Source of the DNA: Pseudothauera nasutitermitis | GTDB lineage: Bacteria > Pseudomonadota > Gammaproteobacteria > Burkholderiales > Rhodocyclaceae | Direction of reading: 5' to 3' | DNA length: 62,233 bases | NCBI RefSeq assembly: GCF_004801295.1 | Contig: NZ_SSOC01000011.1 | Location: 1-62,233, forward strand | Program-made: the position numbers and the translations under genes | Notes under the pieces: model-generated | What the model was told of the DNA's origin: nothing | What the model saw: the letters and a program-made list of their open reading frames with translations, nothing else | Database searches by the model: none | In this document: positions 11,771 through 19,302 of the stretch, in pieces | How the letters are laid out: every line of letters begins with the position of its first letter | How positions within the stretch are numbered: the first letter of the stretch is position 1

Positions 11771-12154
11771 TCAGACGATGTGCAGGGCACCGTCGCTGGC
11801 ACCCGCGACGGTACGTTCGATCAGTGCGGGGAAATCCTTCTCGCGGTGGGTCAGCGCGCGCAGCAGCATCGGCAGGCTGACGCCCGCGATGCCCTCGATG
11901 CGCCCCGGTTCGAGCAGCTGGGTGGCGATGTTGGACGGCGTGGCGCCGAAGATGTCGGTGAGCACCAGCACGCCGCGCCCGCTGTCGGTCCACGCGGCCA
12001 TCTGGCGGGCCACCGGCAGCAGTTCCTGCGGATCGTCCTGCACGCTGACGCCCAGTTGGGCGAGTTGCGGCGGGCGTTTGCCGAGCACGTGGCAGGCGCA
12101 CTGGATGAGCGATTCGCCGAGGCTGGCGTGGGTAACGAGGAAGATACCGATCAT
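11771..12154 (-). CDS. PTS EIIA component, mannose family (regulatory)
   Basis: A 127-residue EIIA domain of the mannose/sorbose family. It begins MIGIFLVTHASLGESL, with the phospho-acceptor His in VTHASLG, and has the conserved LTDIFGATPSN loop. I use the ATG at 12152-12154 rather than one 21 bp upstream because homologues begin with M-I-G-I. It stands alone with ptsH and ptsI, without the membrane components that mannose systems need, as in other betaproteobacteria where this incomplete PTS is thought to act in regulation. The gene lies first in the cluster; the 550 bp upstream hold no other gene. Confidence 0.93.
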   Translation of the reverse strand: MIGIFLVTHASLGESLIQCACHVLGKRPPQLAQLGVSVQDDPQELLPVARQMAAWTDSGRGVLVLTDIFGATPSNIATQLLEPGRIEGIAGVSLPMLLRALTHREKDFPALIERTVAGASDGALHIV

Positions 12155-12449
12155 GGGCCAGGGAAATCCGTGCAAGGGGGCGGAAAAGACGCAACCGCGT
12201 GATTGTAGCCGATGCGTCCGCGACGCTCATGACGCGATGCCGCATCGTGGGCGGGTTGCCGGGAAATGCCATATGGAATTTCTGTGATGCCGTACGGAAA
12301 ACCGCATGGCATCGATCCGATTGTCGCGGCCGCTGCGTCCAGGGCTCTCCACGAGGCATGGCTGCTGCGTTTCGTGAGACTTCCGGCGTTGTGCCACGGG
12401 GCCGCTGTCCTTATAGTAAAAAAGCGAGGGCGCCGCGTGGGCGCCCTTG
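12155..12449. other. Gene-free stretch upstream of the pts cluster
   Basis: No convincing gene is seen here. The few open frames are short, Arg/Pro-rich and lack ribosome sites. The stretch must hold the promoter of the EIIA-ptsH-ptsI cluster, but I could not pick a clear pair of hexamers. Near its right end it holds a terminator-like hairpin (listed separately). Confidence 0.5.
12418..12447 (-). terminator. Leftward terminator-like hairpin beside the MITE-like element
   Basis: AGGGCGCC (12427-12434) pairs perfectly with GGCGCCCT (12440-12447) over a 5-base loop. An A-tract at 12418-12423 gives a U-run after the stem on the minus strand. No leftward gene ends here; the element may stop antisense or element-derived transcription from running into the pts promoter region. 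Confidence 0.5.
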
Positions 12450-12675
12450 GAGCTTGTCTACGACCTTTTCGTAGGCCCCGCAGCCGCCCAAAGTGTTCCG
12501 CTCAAGACGCGCGGCGTGGGGCGCTTTGGGCGGCTGCCCTTCGGGTTTCCCCGCCAGGCAGGGCCGCTGCCGCGTTACAAATGCTCGCCGGGCCACCAGC
12601 CCGACGGCGCTTTGTGCCTTGCATCGACCGGCCTGGCGGGGAAACGGGGCCTATGAAAAGGTCGTAGACAGGCTC
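12450..12675. mobile_element. MITE-like element with 31-bp terminal inverted repeats
   Basis: The ends 12450-12480 and 12645-12675 are inverted repeats of each other over 31 bp with two mismatches (outer bases GAGCTTGTCTACGACC and the complement of GAGCCTGTCTACGACC). Inside, 12481-12493 and 12524-12536 form a perfect 13-bp hairpin, and 12546-12559 and 12631-12644 a perfect 14-bp inverted repeat whose right arm abuts the right terminal repeat. The whole 226-bp unit can thus fold into a branched structure. There is no transposase gene and I see no clear target duplication. It looks like a non-autonomous miniature transposable element or a large REP-type repeat; no family name is assigned. Confidence 0.7.
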
Positions 12676-12712
12676 TTACACGTTCCCGAAAACAACGACA
12701 GTGAGGTATCGC

Positions 12713-14344
12713 ATGAGCGAGGAACGGGATTACACGCGGCCCGATGGCAAGGTCAATCCCATCGATACCGATTACAAGATCGGTCAGGACAACATCGTGT
12801 TCAAGGTCGGCCCGTTCGGCCTGGACATCCACAACCGGGTGTTCCTCATCTCCGGGGTCACGGTGATCGCCTTCGTGGTCTTCACCCTGCTGTTCCGCAA
12901 TCAGGCCGGGCCGTGGTTCGGCGGCCTGCGCGAGTGGCTCACCAGCAACCTGGACTGGTTCTTCATCGCCTCCGGCAACGTCTTCGTGCTGGTCTGCCTG
13001 GGGCTGGCGTTCTCGCCGCTGGGGCGGGTGCGCCTGGGCGGCACCGAGGCCAAGCCGGACTATTCCTACCTGGGCTGGTTCTCCATGCTGTTCGCCGCCG
13101 GCATGGGCATCGGGCTGATGTTCTTCGGCGTGTCCGAGCCGCTGTCGCACTTCTCCAGCGCCTTCGGCGGCGTGGCGGCGGAAGGCGGCGTGCGCACCGA
13201 CTGGGCGCCGCTGGCCGGCGCTGCGGGCGATGCGCACGCCGCCCAGCGCCTGGCCATGGCGGCCACCATCTACCATTGGGCGCTGCACCCGTGGGCCATC
13301 TACGCGGTGCTGGCGCTCGGCCTCGCGCTGTTCTCCTTCAACAAGGGCCTGCCGCTCACCGTGCGTTCGGTGTTCTACCCGTTGCTCGGTGAGCGCGTGT
13401 GGGGCTGGCCGGGGCACGTCGTCGACATCCTGGCGATCTTCGCCACGCTGTTCGGCCTGGCCACCTCGCTCGGCCTGGGCGCCTCGCAGGCCGCTTCGGG
13501 GCTCAATTTCCTGTTCGGCATCCCGGCCGGCGAAACCACGCAGATCGTGCTGGTGATCGCCATCACCGCGGTGGCCACAGCCTCGGTGGTATCCGGGCTG
13601 GATGCCGGGGTGAAGCGCCTGTCCGAACTCAACATGATCCTCGCCCTGGTGCTGCTCGCCTTCATCGTCGCCGCCGGGCCCACGCTGGCCATCATCGGCG
13701 GCTTCTTCGACAGCCTGGGTGCCTATGCGCAATACCTGCCCGCGCTGGCCAACCCGTTCGGCCGCGAGGATGCCAACTTCTCCCAGGGCTGGACGGCGTT
13801 CTACTGGGCATGGTGGATTTCCTGGTCGCCCTTCGTCGGCATGTTCATCGCCCGCGTGTCGCGCGGGCGCACGGTGCGCGAGTTCATCATCTCGGTGCTC
13901 ATCGTGCCCTCGCTGGCCTGCGCGCTGTGGATGAGCGTGTTCGGCGGCACCGCCATCGGCCAGTTCGTGCGCGACGGCTACACGGCGGCCATGGAAGCCG
14001 ACCTGCCGCTGCAGCTGTTCGTCGTGCTCGACGCGCTGCCGTTCGCGCAGATCACCTCGTTCTTCGGCATCGTCCTGGTGGTGGTGTTCTTCGTCACCTC
14101 GTCGGATTCCGGCTCGCTGGTCATCGACGTGATCTCGGCCGGCGGCAAGTTCGACGCACCGATGCCGCAGCGCGTGTTCTGGTGCACCTTCGAGGGCCTG
14201 GTGGCGATCGCCCTGGTGCTCGGCGGCGGGCTGGTGGCCCTGCAGGCCATGGCGGTGTCCACCGGCTTCCCGTTCACCATCGTGCTGTTGATGTCCACGG
14301 TGGCGGTGGTCAAGGGACTGCTCTCGGAGCCGCGCGCGCGCTGA
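12713..14344 (+). CDS. BCCT family betaine/choline transporter
   Basis: A 543-residue inner-membrane symporter of the betaine-carnitine-choline transporter family, with about 12 hydrophobic helices. The family signature is visible in the region WWISWSPFVGMFIARVSRGR, the conserved GMGIGLMFFGVSEPLSH glycine stretch, and the HWALHPWAIYAV segment that includes the substrate tryptophan box. It resembles BetT but lacks the long cytoplasmic C-terminal tail used for osmosensing in some members, so the regulation and substrate (choline, glycine betaine or a related compound) stay open. The start ATG 12713 has GTGAGG 6 bp upstream; a Met 12 bp earlier has none. It begins 38 bp after the MITE-like element. 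Confidence 0.9.
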   Translation: MSEERDYTRPDGKVNPIDTDYKIGQDNIVFKVGPFGLDIHNRVFLISGVTVIAFVVFTLLFRNQAGPWFGGLREWLTSNLDWFFIASGNVFVLVCLGLAFSPLGRVRLGGTEAKPDYSYLGWFSMLFAAGMGIGLMFFGVSEPLSHFSSAFGGVAAEGGVRTDWAPLAGAAGDAHAAQRLAMAATIYHWALHPWAIYAVLALGLALFSFNKGLPLTVRSVFYPLLGERVWGWPGHVVDILAIFATLFGLATSLGLGASQAASGLNFLFGIPAGETTQIVLVIAITAVATASVVSGLDAGVKRLSELNMILALVLLAFIVAAGPTLAIIGGFFDSLGAYAQYLPALANPFGREDANFSQGWTAFYWAWWISWSPFVGMFIARVSRGRTVREFIISVLIVPSLACALWMSVFGGTAIGQFVRDGYTAAMEADLPLQLFVVLDALPFAQITSFFGIVLVVVFFVTSSDSGSLVIDVISAGGKFDAPMPQRVFWCTFEGLVAIALVLGGGLVALQAMAVSTGFPFTIVLLMSTVAVVKGLLSEPRAR

Positions 14345-14363
14345 GCGCGCCGGGCCGCCCGCC

Positions 14364-16271
14364 ATGCAGGTCGAACAGCTCGAGATTCTCGATTTCCTGC
14401 GCGCCCACCCGCCGTTCGCCGGCTTGCCGGAGGACACCCTGCGCGGCGTGGCGGCGGCGGTGGACGTACGCTACTACAAGGCCGGCGAGCGCATCCTGGA
14501 ATTCGGCCAGACCGCCGAATGGTGGTTCGTGGTGCGCAGCGGCGCGGTGGAGGTATATCGGCGCGACGGCACGCTGTACAACCGGCTGACCGAGGGCGGC
14601 TACTTCGGCGAGTTCGGCCTGCTGCGCAACAAGCGCGTGCGTTTCCCGGCGGCGGCGCTGGAAGACACGCTGGTCTATCAGATTCCCGAACCGGTGTTCA
14701 CCGAACTGTTCGAGAACAACGAAGCCTTCGCCGACTACGTCGAGATCGAGGACCGCTCGCGTCTGCGCCAGGTGGTGTCGCGCCGCGAGGACGCCAACCA
14801 GCCGATGACCGCCAAGGTCGACAGCCTGGTCGGGCGCGCGCCGGTGATGCTCGGCCACGAAGCCAGCGCGCTCGACGCCGCGCGCCGGATGACCGAGGAA
14901 GGCGTGTCCTCGCTGCTCATCACCGACGGCGAGCGCGGCGGAGAGAGTGGTGGCGAGGACGGTCAGGAGGGCGCCCCGGCGCCGCGCGTGGTAGGCATCA
15001 TCACCGACCGCGACCTGCGCACCCGGCTGCTCGCCGAGGGTCTGCCGCACGACACGTCGGTGAGCCGCATCATGTCCACCGGGCTGGTCACCGTGGCGCA
15101 CAGCCAGCTGGTGTTCGAAGCCATGCAGCGCATGCTGCGCAACAACGTGCATCACCTGCCGGTGCTGCGCGGCAGCCAGCCGATCGGGGTGATCGCGCTG
15201 TCCGACATCATCCACCACGAATCGCGCAACAGCCTGTTCGTGGTGGGCAACATCTTCCGCCAGCAGAGCGTGGACGACCTGGCCGCGCTGACCGCCGACG
15301 TGCGCGCCTGCTTCGTCCGCATGGTGGGCGAGGAGGCCAGCTCGCGCGTGGTCGGCGCGGTGATGTCGGCTATCGGGCGCAGCTTCAAGCAGCGCCTGCT
15401 GGAACTGGCCGAGGCCGAGCTGGGACCGCCGCCGGTGCCGTACTGCTTTCTCGCGCTGGGCTCGATGGCGCGCCAGGAGCAGCTCATCGTCACCGACCAG
15501 GACAATGCGCTGATCCTCGACGAGCGCTTCGATCCGGCGCGCCACGACGACTACTTCAAGGCGCTTGCCACCTTCGTCTGCGACGGTCTGGCGCGCTGCG
15601 GCTACAGCTACTGCACCGGCGGGGTGATGGCCACCAACCCGCGCTGGCGCCAGCCGCTGCATGTGTGGGAAGGCTATTTCAGCGCATGGATCGAGCGCCC
15701 CAGCGCGCAGGGCCTGCTCGACAGCGGCATCTTCTTCGATCTCGACGGCGTGTGGGGAGAGACCGCCTGGGCCGACCGCCTGCGCGAACTGGTGGCGCGC
15801 AAGGCGCGCGGCAACTCGCTCTTCCTCGCCTGCATGGCGCGCAACGCCTTGCTGCGCACGCCGCCGCTGGGCTTCTTCAAGGATTTCGTGATGGAATCCG
15901 ACGGCCGCCACAGCAACGCCATCAACATGAAGCGCCGCGGCACCGCGCCGCTCGCAGACCTGGTGCGCGTGCATGCGCTGGCGGTGGGCTCGCGCGCGCG
16001 CAACTCCTTCGAGCGCCTGCGCGACATCATCGCCGCCGACATCCTGCCGCGCGGGCGCGGGCAGGATCTGCACGACGCGCTGGAATTCATCTTCGCCGTG
16101 CGCGTGCGCCACCAGGCCGAGGATCTGGCCGCCGGGCGCGAGCCGGACAACAGCATCGAACCGGAAAAGCTCTCGGATTTCGAGCGCAAGAGCCTGCGCG
16201 ACGCCTTCCAGATCCTCGCTGACGCGCAGAAATTCCTCAAATTCCGCTACCAGCCCGGGCGGGCTAACTGA
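14364..16271 (+). CDS. cNMP-binding/CBS/DUF294 nucleotidyltransferase-like protein
   Basis: A 635-residue soluble signalling protein. An N-terminal cyclic-nucleotide-binding fold (residues ~10-130, GGYFGEFGLLRNKRVR) is followed by a pair of CBS domains (~155-300, split by a Gly/Glu-rich insertion) and a C-terminal DUF294 nucleotidyltransferase-like region with LGSMARQEQLIVTDQDNALI, the GS-x-D-x-D active-site pattern. The C-terminal helical DUF294 part ends near the stop. Such proteins are thought to sense nucleotides, but no reaction has been settled. It starts 20 bp after the BCCT gene and is followed 13 bp later by a DEDDh exonuclease, a pairing seen in many proteobacteria. Confidence 0.9.
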   Translation: MQVEQLEILDFLRAHPPFAGLPEDTLRGVAAAVDVRYYKAGERILEFGQTAEWWFVVRSGAVEVYRRDGTLYNRLTEGGYFGEFGLLRNKRVRFPAAALEDTLVYQIPEPVFTELFENNEAFADYVEIEDRSRLRQVVSRREDANQPMTAKVDSLVGRAPVMLGHEASALDAARRMTEEGVSSLLITDGERGGESGGEDGQEGAPAPRVVGIITDRDLRTRLLAEGLPHDTSVSRIMSTGLVTVAHSQLVFEAMQRMLRNNVHHLPVLRGSQPIGVIALSDIIHHESRNSLFVVGNIFRQQSVDDLAALTADVRACFVRMVGEEASSRVVGAVMSAIGRSFKQRLLELAEAELGPPPVPYCFLALGSMARQEQLIVTDQDNALILDERFDPARHDDYFKALATFVCDGLARCGYSYCTGGVMATNPRWRQPLHVWEGYFSAWIERPSAQGLLDSGIFFDLDGVWGETAWADRLRELVARKARGNSLFLACMARNALLRTPPLGFFKDFVMESDGRHSNAINMKRRGTAPLADLVRVHALAVGSRARNSFERLRDIIAADILPRGRGQDLHDALEFIFAVRVRHQAEDLAAGREPDNSIEPEKLSDFERKSLRDAFQILADAQKFLKFRYQPGRAN

Positions 16272-16284
16272 GGGCCGAACCAGC

Positions 16285-17058
16285 ATGCTCTACCTGGGCC
16301 CGCCGCGTGATCCGGGCGCTCCATCTGTCCCGCGCGTCGCGCGCGCGGACCTCGCGCCGGACTGGACTGCGCGCTGCGCGGCACTCGCCGCCGAAGCGCG
16401 CGACCCCCGCCTGTGCGCCTTCTACGCGGCTGGTGCGCCGGCTGGCGACACGCCGCTGGGGCAGGTGGAACTGGTGGCGGTGGACGTGGAAACCACCGGA
16501 CTGGACCCGGAACGCGACGAGATCGTCAGCGTCGGCCTGGTGCCCTTCGACCTGACGCGCATCCGCGCCAGCGCCTCGCGCCACTGGATCGTGCGCCCGC
16601 GCCGCGCGCTCGATGCCGAGTCGGTGGCCGTACACGGCATCACCCACTCCCAGGTCGCCGATGCGCCGGATTTCACCGAAGTGCTCGGCGAACTGCTGGA
16701 GCAACTGGCCGGGCGCGTGGTGGTAGCGCATTGCGCACCGATCGAGCGCGGCTTTCTGGCCGCCGCGTGCCGCGAGCGCCTGGGCGAGGTGCTGGAATTC
16801 CCCGCCATCGACACCATGGAACTGGAAGCGCGCGCGCATCGCCAGCCTCCGTCGGTCTGGGCATGGCTGGCCGGCCTGTTCGGCCGCCGCGCGCCGGTGC
16901 CGTCGATCCGCCTGGCCGCCGCGCGCGCACGTTACGGCCTGCCGCGCTACCGCCCGCACCACGCGGCGGTCGATGCACTGGCCGCCGCCGAGCTGCTGCA
17001 GGCCCAGGTGGCCCACCGCTACGCGGCGGACACATCGCTCGCCGAGCTGTGGAGCTAG
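16285..17058 (+). CDS. DEDDh 3'-5' exonuclease family protein
   Basis: A 257-residue protein of the DnaQ-like RNase T fold. Exo I is VAVDVETTGLDPERDEIVS with the Asp-Glu pair, Exo II is VVVAHCAPIERGFL, and Exo III is YRPHHAAVDALAAAELL with the active-site His and Asp. It probably removes nucleotides from DNA or RNA 3' ends; it is not the replicative epsilon subunit, because it has an extra N-terminal region of about 55 residues and no polymerase-binding tail. Placement right behind the cNMP/CBS/DUF294 gene suggests a functional pair. The stop is followed by the convergent ybiT gene after 15 bp. Confidence 0.9.
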   Translation: MLYLGPPRDPGAPSVPRVARADLAPDWTARCAALAAEARDPRLCAFYAAGAPAGDTPLGQVELVAVDVETTGLDPERDEIVSVGLVPFDLTRIRASASRHWIVRPRRALDAESVAVHGITHSQVADAPDFTEVLGELLEQLAGRVVVAHCAPIERGFLAAACRERLGEVLEFPAIDTMELEARAHRQPPSVWAWLAGLFGRRAPVPSIRLAAARARYGLPRYRPHHAAVDALAAAELLQAQVAHRYAADTSLAELWS

Positions 17059-17073
17059 GCGAGCAGGGCGCTC

Positions 17074-18699
17074 TTACTCCAGACCCTGGCTGGACAGGTA
17101 TTCCTCGTAGGTGCCGCGGTAGTCGACGATGGTCCCGTCCAGCCTGATTTCGACGATGCGGGTGGCCAGCGAGGAGACGAACTCGCGGTCGTGCGAGACG
17201 AAAATCAGCGTGCCGGGGAATTTCTCCAGGCCGCTGTTGAGCGACTCGATGGATTCCATGTCCAGGTGGTTGGTCGGCTCGTCCATCAGCAGCACGTTGG
17301 GGCGCGACAGCATCAGCTTGCCGAACAGCATGCGGCCCTGTTCGCCGCCGGAGATCACCTTCACCGACTTCTTCACCTCGTCGCCGGAGAACAGCAGGCG
17401 GCCCAGGGTGCCGCGCAGCAGGGTCTCGTTGTCCTCGCCGGTGGCGGCGGCGGTGATGCGCGAGTATTCGGCAATCCACTCGGTCAGGCTGACGTCCTCG
17501 GCGAAGTCGGCGGAGTGGTCCTGCGCGTAGTAGCCCGGCTTGGCCTTCTCGGCCCATTTCACGTGGCCCTTCTGCGGGGTCAGTTCACCGACCAGCAGCT
17601 TGATCAGCGTGGTCTTGCCGACGCCGTTCTCGCCGATGATGGCCACCTTGTCGCCGGCGTCGATGGCCATGCTGAACTTGCTGATCAGCGGCTTTTCCAT
17701 GCCTTCGTAGGCAAAGCTGATGCTGTCGATCTCGCAGGCCAGGCGGTGCAGCTTGTCCTTTTCGTCGTAGTCGAAGCGGATCCACGGGTACTGGCGGCTG
17801 GAGGGCTTGACGTCCTCGGGCTTGAGCTTGTCGATCAGCTTGAGGCGGCTGGTGGCCTGCTTGGCCTTGGACTTGTTGGCCGAGAAGCGGCGCACGAATT
17901 CCTGCAGGTCCTGGATCTTCTCCTTGGCGCGCGCGTTGGCGGCCGACTGGCGCTGGCGCGCCAGTGTGGAGGCTTCCATGTAGTCGTCGTAGTTGCCGGC
18001 GTACACGGTGATGGTGCCGTAGTCCAGGTCGGCCATGTGGGTACACACCTGGTTGAGGAAGTGGCGGTCGTGGGAGATGATCACCATCGTGCAGTCACGG
18101 TTGTTCAGCACGTTTTCCAGCCAGCGGATGGTGTTGATGTCCAGGTTGTTGGTGGGTTCGTCGAGCAGCAGGATGTCCGGGTTGGCGAACAGCGCCTGGC
18201 ACAGCAGCACACGCAGCTTCCAGCCGGGGGCGACGTTCTTCATCGGCCCGTCGTGCAGTTCGGTGCCGATGCCCACGCCGAGCAGCAGTTCACCGGCGCG
18301 CGATTCGGCGGTGTAGCCGTCGTACTCGCCCACCTTGCCTTCCAGCTCGGCGGCGCGCATGTAGTCGTCCTCGGTGGCTTCCGGGTTGGCGTAGATGGCG
18401 TCGCGTTCCTGGATGGCCGCCCACAGCTCCTCGTGGCCCATCATCACCACGTCGAGTACGCGGCGCTCTTCATAGGCGAACTGATCCTGGCGCAGGTAGG
18501 CCATGCGCTCGTTGGGATCCTTGGAGACGTTGCCGGCGGAAGGCTCCAGGATGCCGCACAGGATCTTCATGAAGGTGGACTTGCCGGCGCCGTTGGCGCC
18601 GATCAGACCGTAGCGGTTGCCCTCGCCGAACTTGACGGAGACATTCTCGAACAGGGGCTTGGCCCCGAACTGCTGGGTGATGTTGGCGGCGACGAGCAC
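17074..18699 (-). CDS. ybiT: ABC-F family ATPase YbiT
   Basis: A 541-residue soluble ATPase with two ABC domains and no membrane segments, matching E. coli YbiT from the first residues ([20 protein letters not shown]) on. Walker A motifs are [10 protein letters not shown] and [10 protein letters not shown]; both Walker B regions read [11 protein letters not shown] and [11 protein letters not shown]. The linker between domains (P-site tRNA interaction motif) spans roughly residues 240-330 and includes [20 protein letters not shown] proteins act on ribosomes, resolving stalls or giving antibiotic protection; YbiT's precise role is not settled. The gene is monocistronic here, with a strong palindrome 45 bp upstream of its start. 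Confidence 0.95.
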   Translation of the reverse strand: MLVAANITQQFGAKPLFENVSVKFGEGNRYGLIGANGAGKSTFMKILCGILEPSAGNVSKDPNERMAYLRQDQFAYEERRVLDVVMMGHEELWAAIQERDAIYANPEATEDDYMRAAELEGKVGEYDGYTAESRAGELLLGVGIGTELHDGPMKNVAPGWKLRVLLCQALFANPDILLLDEPTNNLDINTIRWLENVLNNRDCTMVIISHDRHFLNQVCTHMADLDYGTITVYAGNYDDYMEASTLARQRQSAANARAKEKIQDLQEFVRRFSANKSKAKQATSRLKLIDKLKPEDVKPSSRQYPWIRFDYDEKDKLHRLACEIDSISFAYEGMEKPLISKFSMAIDAGDKVAIIGENGVGKTTLIKLLVGELTPQKGHVKWAEKAKPGYYAQDHSADFAEDVSLTEWIAEYSRITAAATGEDNETLLRGTLGRLLFSGDEVKKSVKVISGGEQGRMLFGKLMLSRPNVLLMDEPTNHLDMESIESLNSGLEKFPGTLIFVSHDREFVSSLATRIVEIRLDGTIVDYRGTYEEYLSSQGLE

Positions 18700-18743
18700 G
18701 GCGAATCCTGTTTCTGCGTGAAAACAAAGCCTTGCATTATAGC

Positions 18744-18776
18744 CTAGTGTCGCGACACCGGATGTCGCGACACTAG
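18744..18776. repeat. Perfect 14-bp inverted repeat with paired TGTCGCGACA palindromes
   Basis: The arms CTAGTGTCGCGACA and TGTCGCGACACTAG are perfect inverted repeats around a 5-base CCGGA loop. Each arm itself holds the 10-bp palindrome TGTCGCGACA, so this is both a hairpin and a direct repeat of a protein-site-like palindrome, centre to centre 15 bp. It lies between the GNAT stop and the ybiT start. No U-tract follows on either strand, so a plain intrinsic terminator is not favoured. Confidence 0.8.
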
Positions 18777-18801
18777 CGCGGGGCCGCCGCCGGGCCGGCG
18801 T

Positions 18802-19302
18802 TTACAGCCACTTCTGCAGGAAGAGCGCCTGTCCGGCGGCCGGATCGAGCACGTAGGGGGCGAAGCCGGCGCGCTCGTAGGCGGCCAGTGCGCGCTGGTT
18901 GTTGGACAGCACTTCCAGCGTGAGCTTGCAGCAGCCGCGCGTGCGCGCGGCCTGCTCGGCGGCGGCGAGCAGGGCCTGGCCGACGCCGCATCCGCGCCAG
19001 TCCGCATGCACGACGATGTCGTGCACGTTGAGCAGCGGGCGTGCCTTGAAGGTGGAAAAACCTTCGAAGCAGTTGATCAGGCCGACCGGCGTTTTATTGG
19101 CGTAGGCCAGGAAGGAGATGAAATCCGTGCGTTCGGCCAGCCGCGCGGGCAAGGCGTCGAGCACGGCGGGTTCGAGGCCCTCGCCGCCACCCATCGGGTC
19201 GTGGGCGTAGTGGTCTAGCAGGGCCACCAGCGCGGCGGCATGCACCGGGTCGCGCGGATCGGTGGCGACCACGCACGGGGCGGATGGGGCGGCCTTATTC
19301 AT
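18802..19302 (-). CDS. GNAT family N-acetyltransferase
   Basis: A 166-residue acetyltransferase. The acetyl-CoA-binding motif A is VHADWRGCGVGQALLAAAEQ, preceded by LLNVHDIVV, and the C-terminal NNQRALAAYERAGF segment is typical of GNAT enzymes. Substrate unknown. The start overlaps the end of the upstream dosC-like gene by 8 bp, which implies co-transcription and probably coupled translation with the oxygen-sensing cyclase, though a functional link is only inferred. Other ATG choices upstream are absent in a good context. Confidence 0.88.
   Translation of the reverse strand: MNKAAPSAPCVVATDPRDPVHAAALVALLDHYAHDPMGGGEGLEPAVLDALPARLAERTDFISFLAYANKTPVGLINCFEGFSTFKARPLLNVHDIVVHADWRGCGVGQALLAAAEQAARTRGCCKLTLEVLSNNQRALAAYERAGFAPYVLDPAAGQALFLQKWL

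Noticed and set aside
12266-12667. Short rightward frames across the gene-free stretch and the MITE-like element
   Set aside because: They run through inverted repeats, are Arg/Pro-rich and have no homology or ribosome site.
18744-18776. Reading the 14-bp palindrome as a plain intrinsic terminator
   Set aside because: No T-run follows on either strand, and it contains two copies of the same inner palindrome, which is more like a protein or repeat site.
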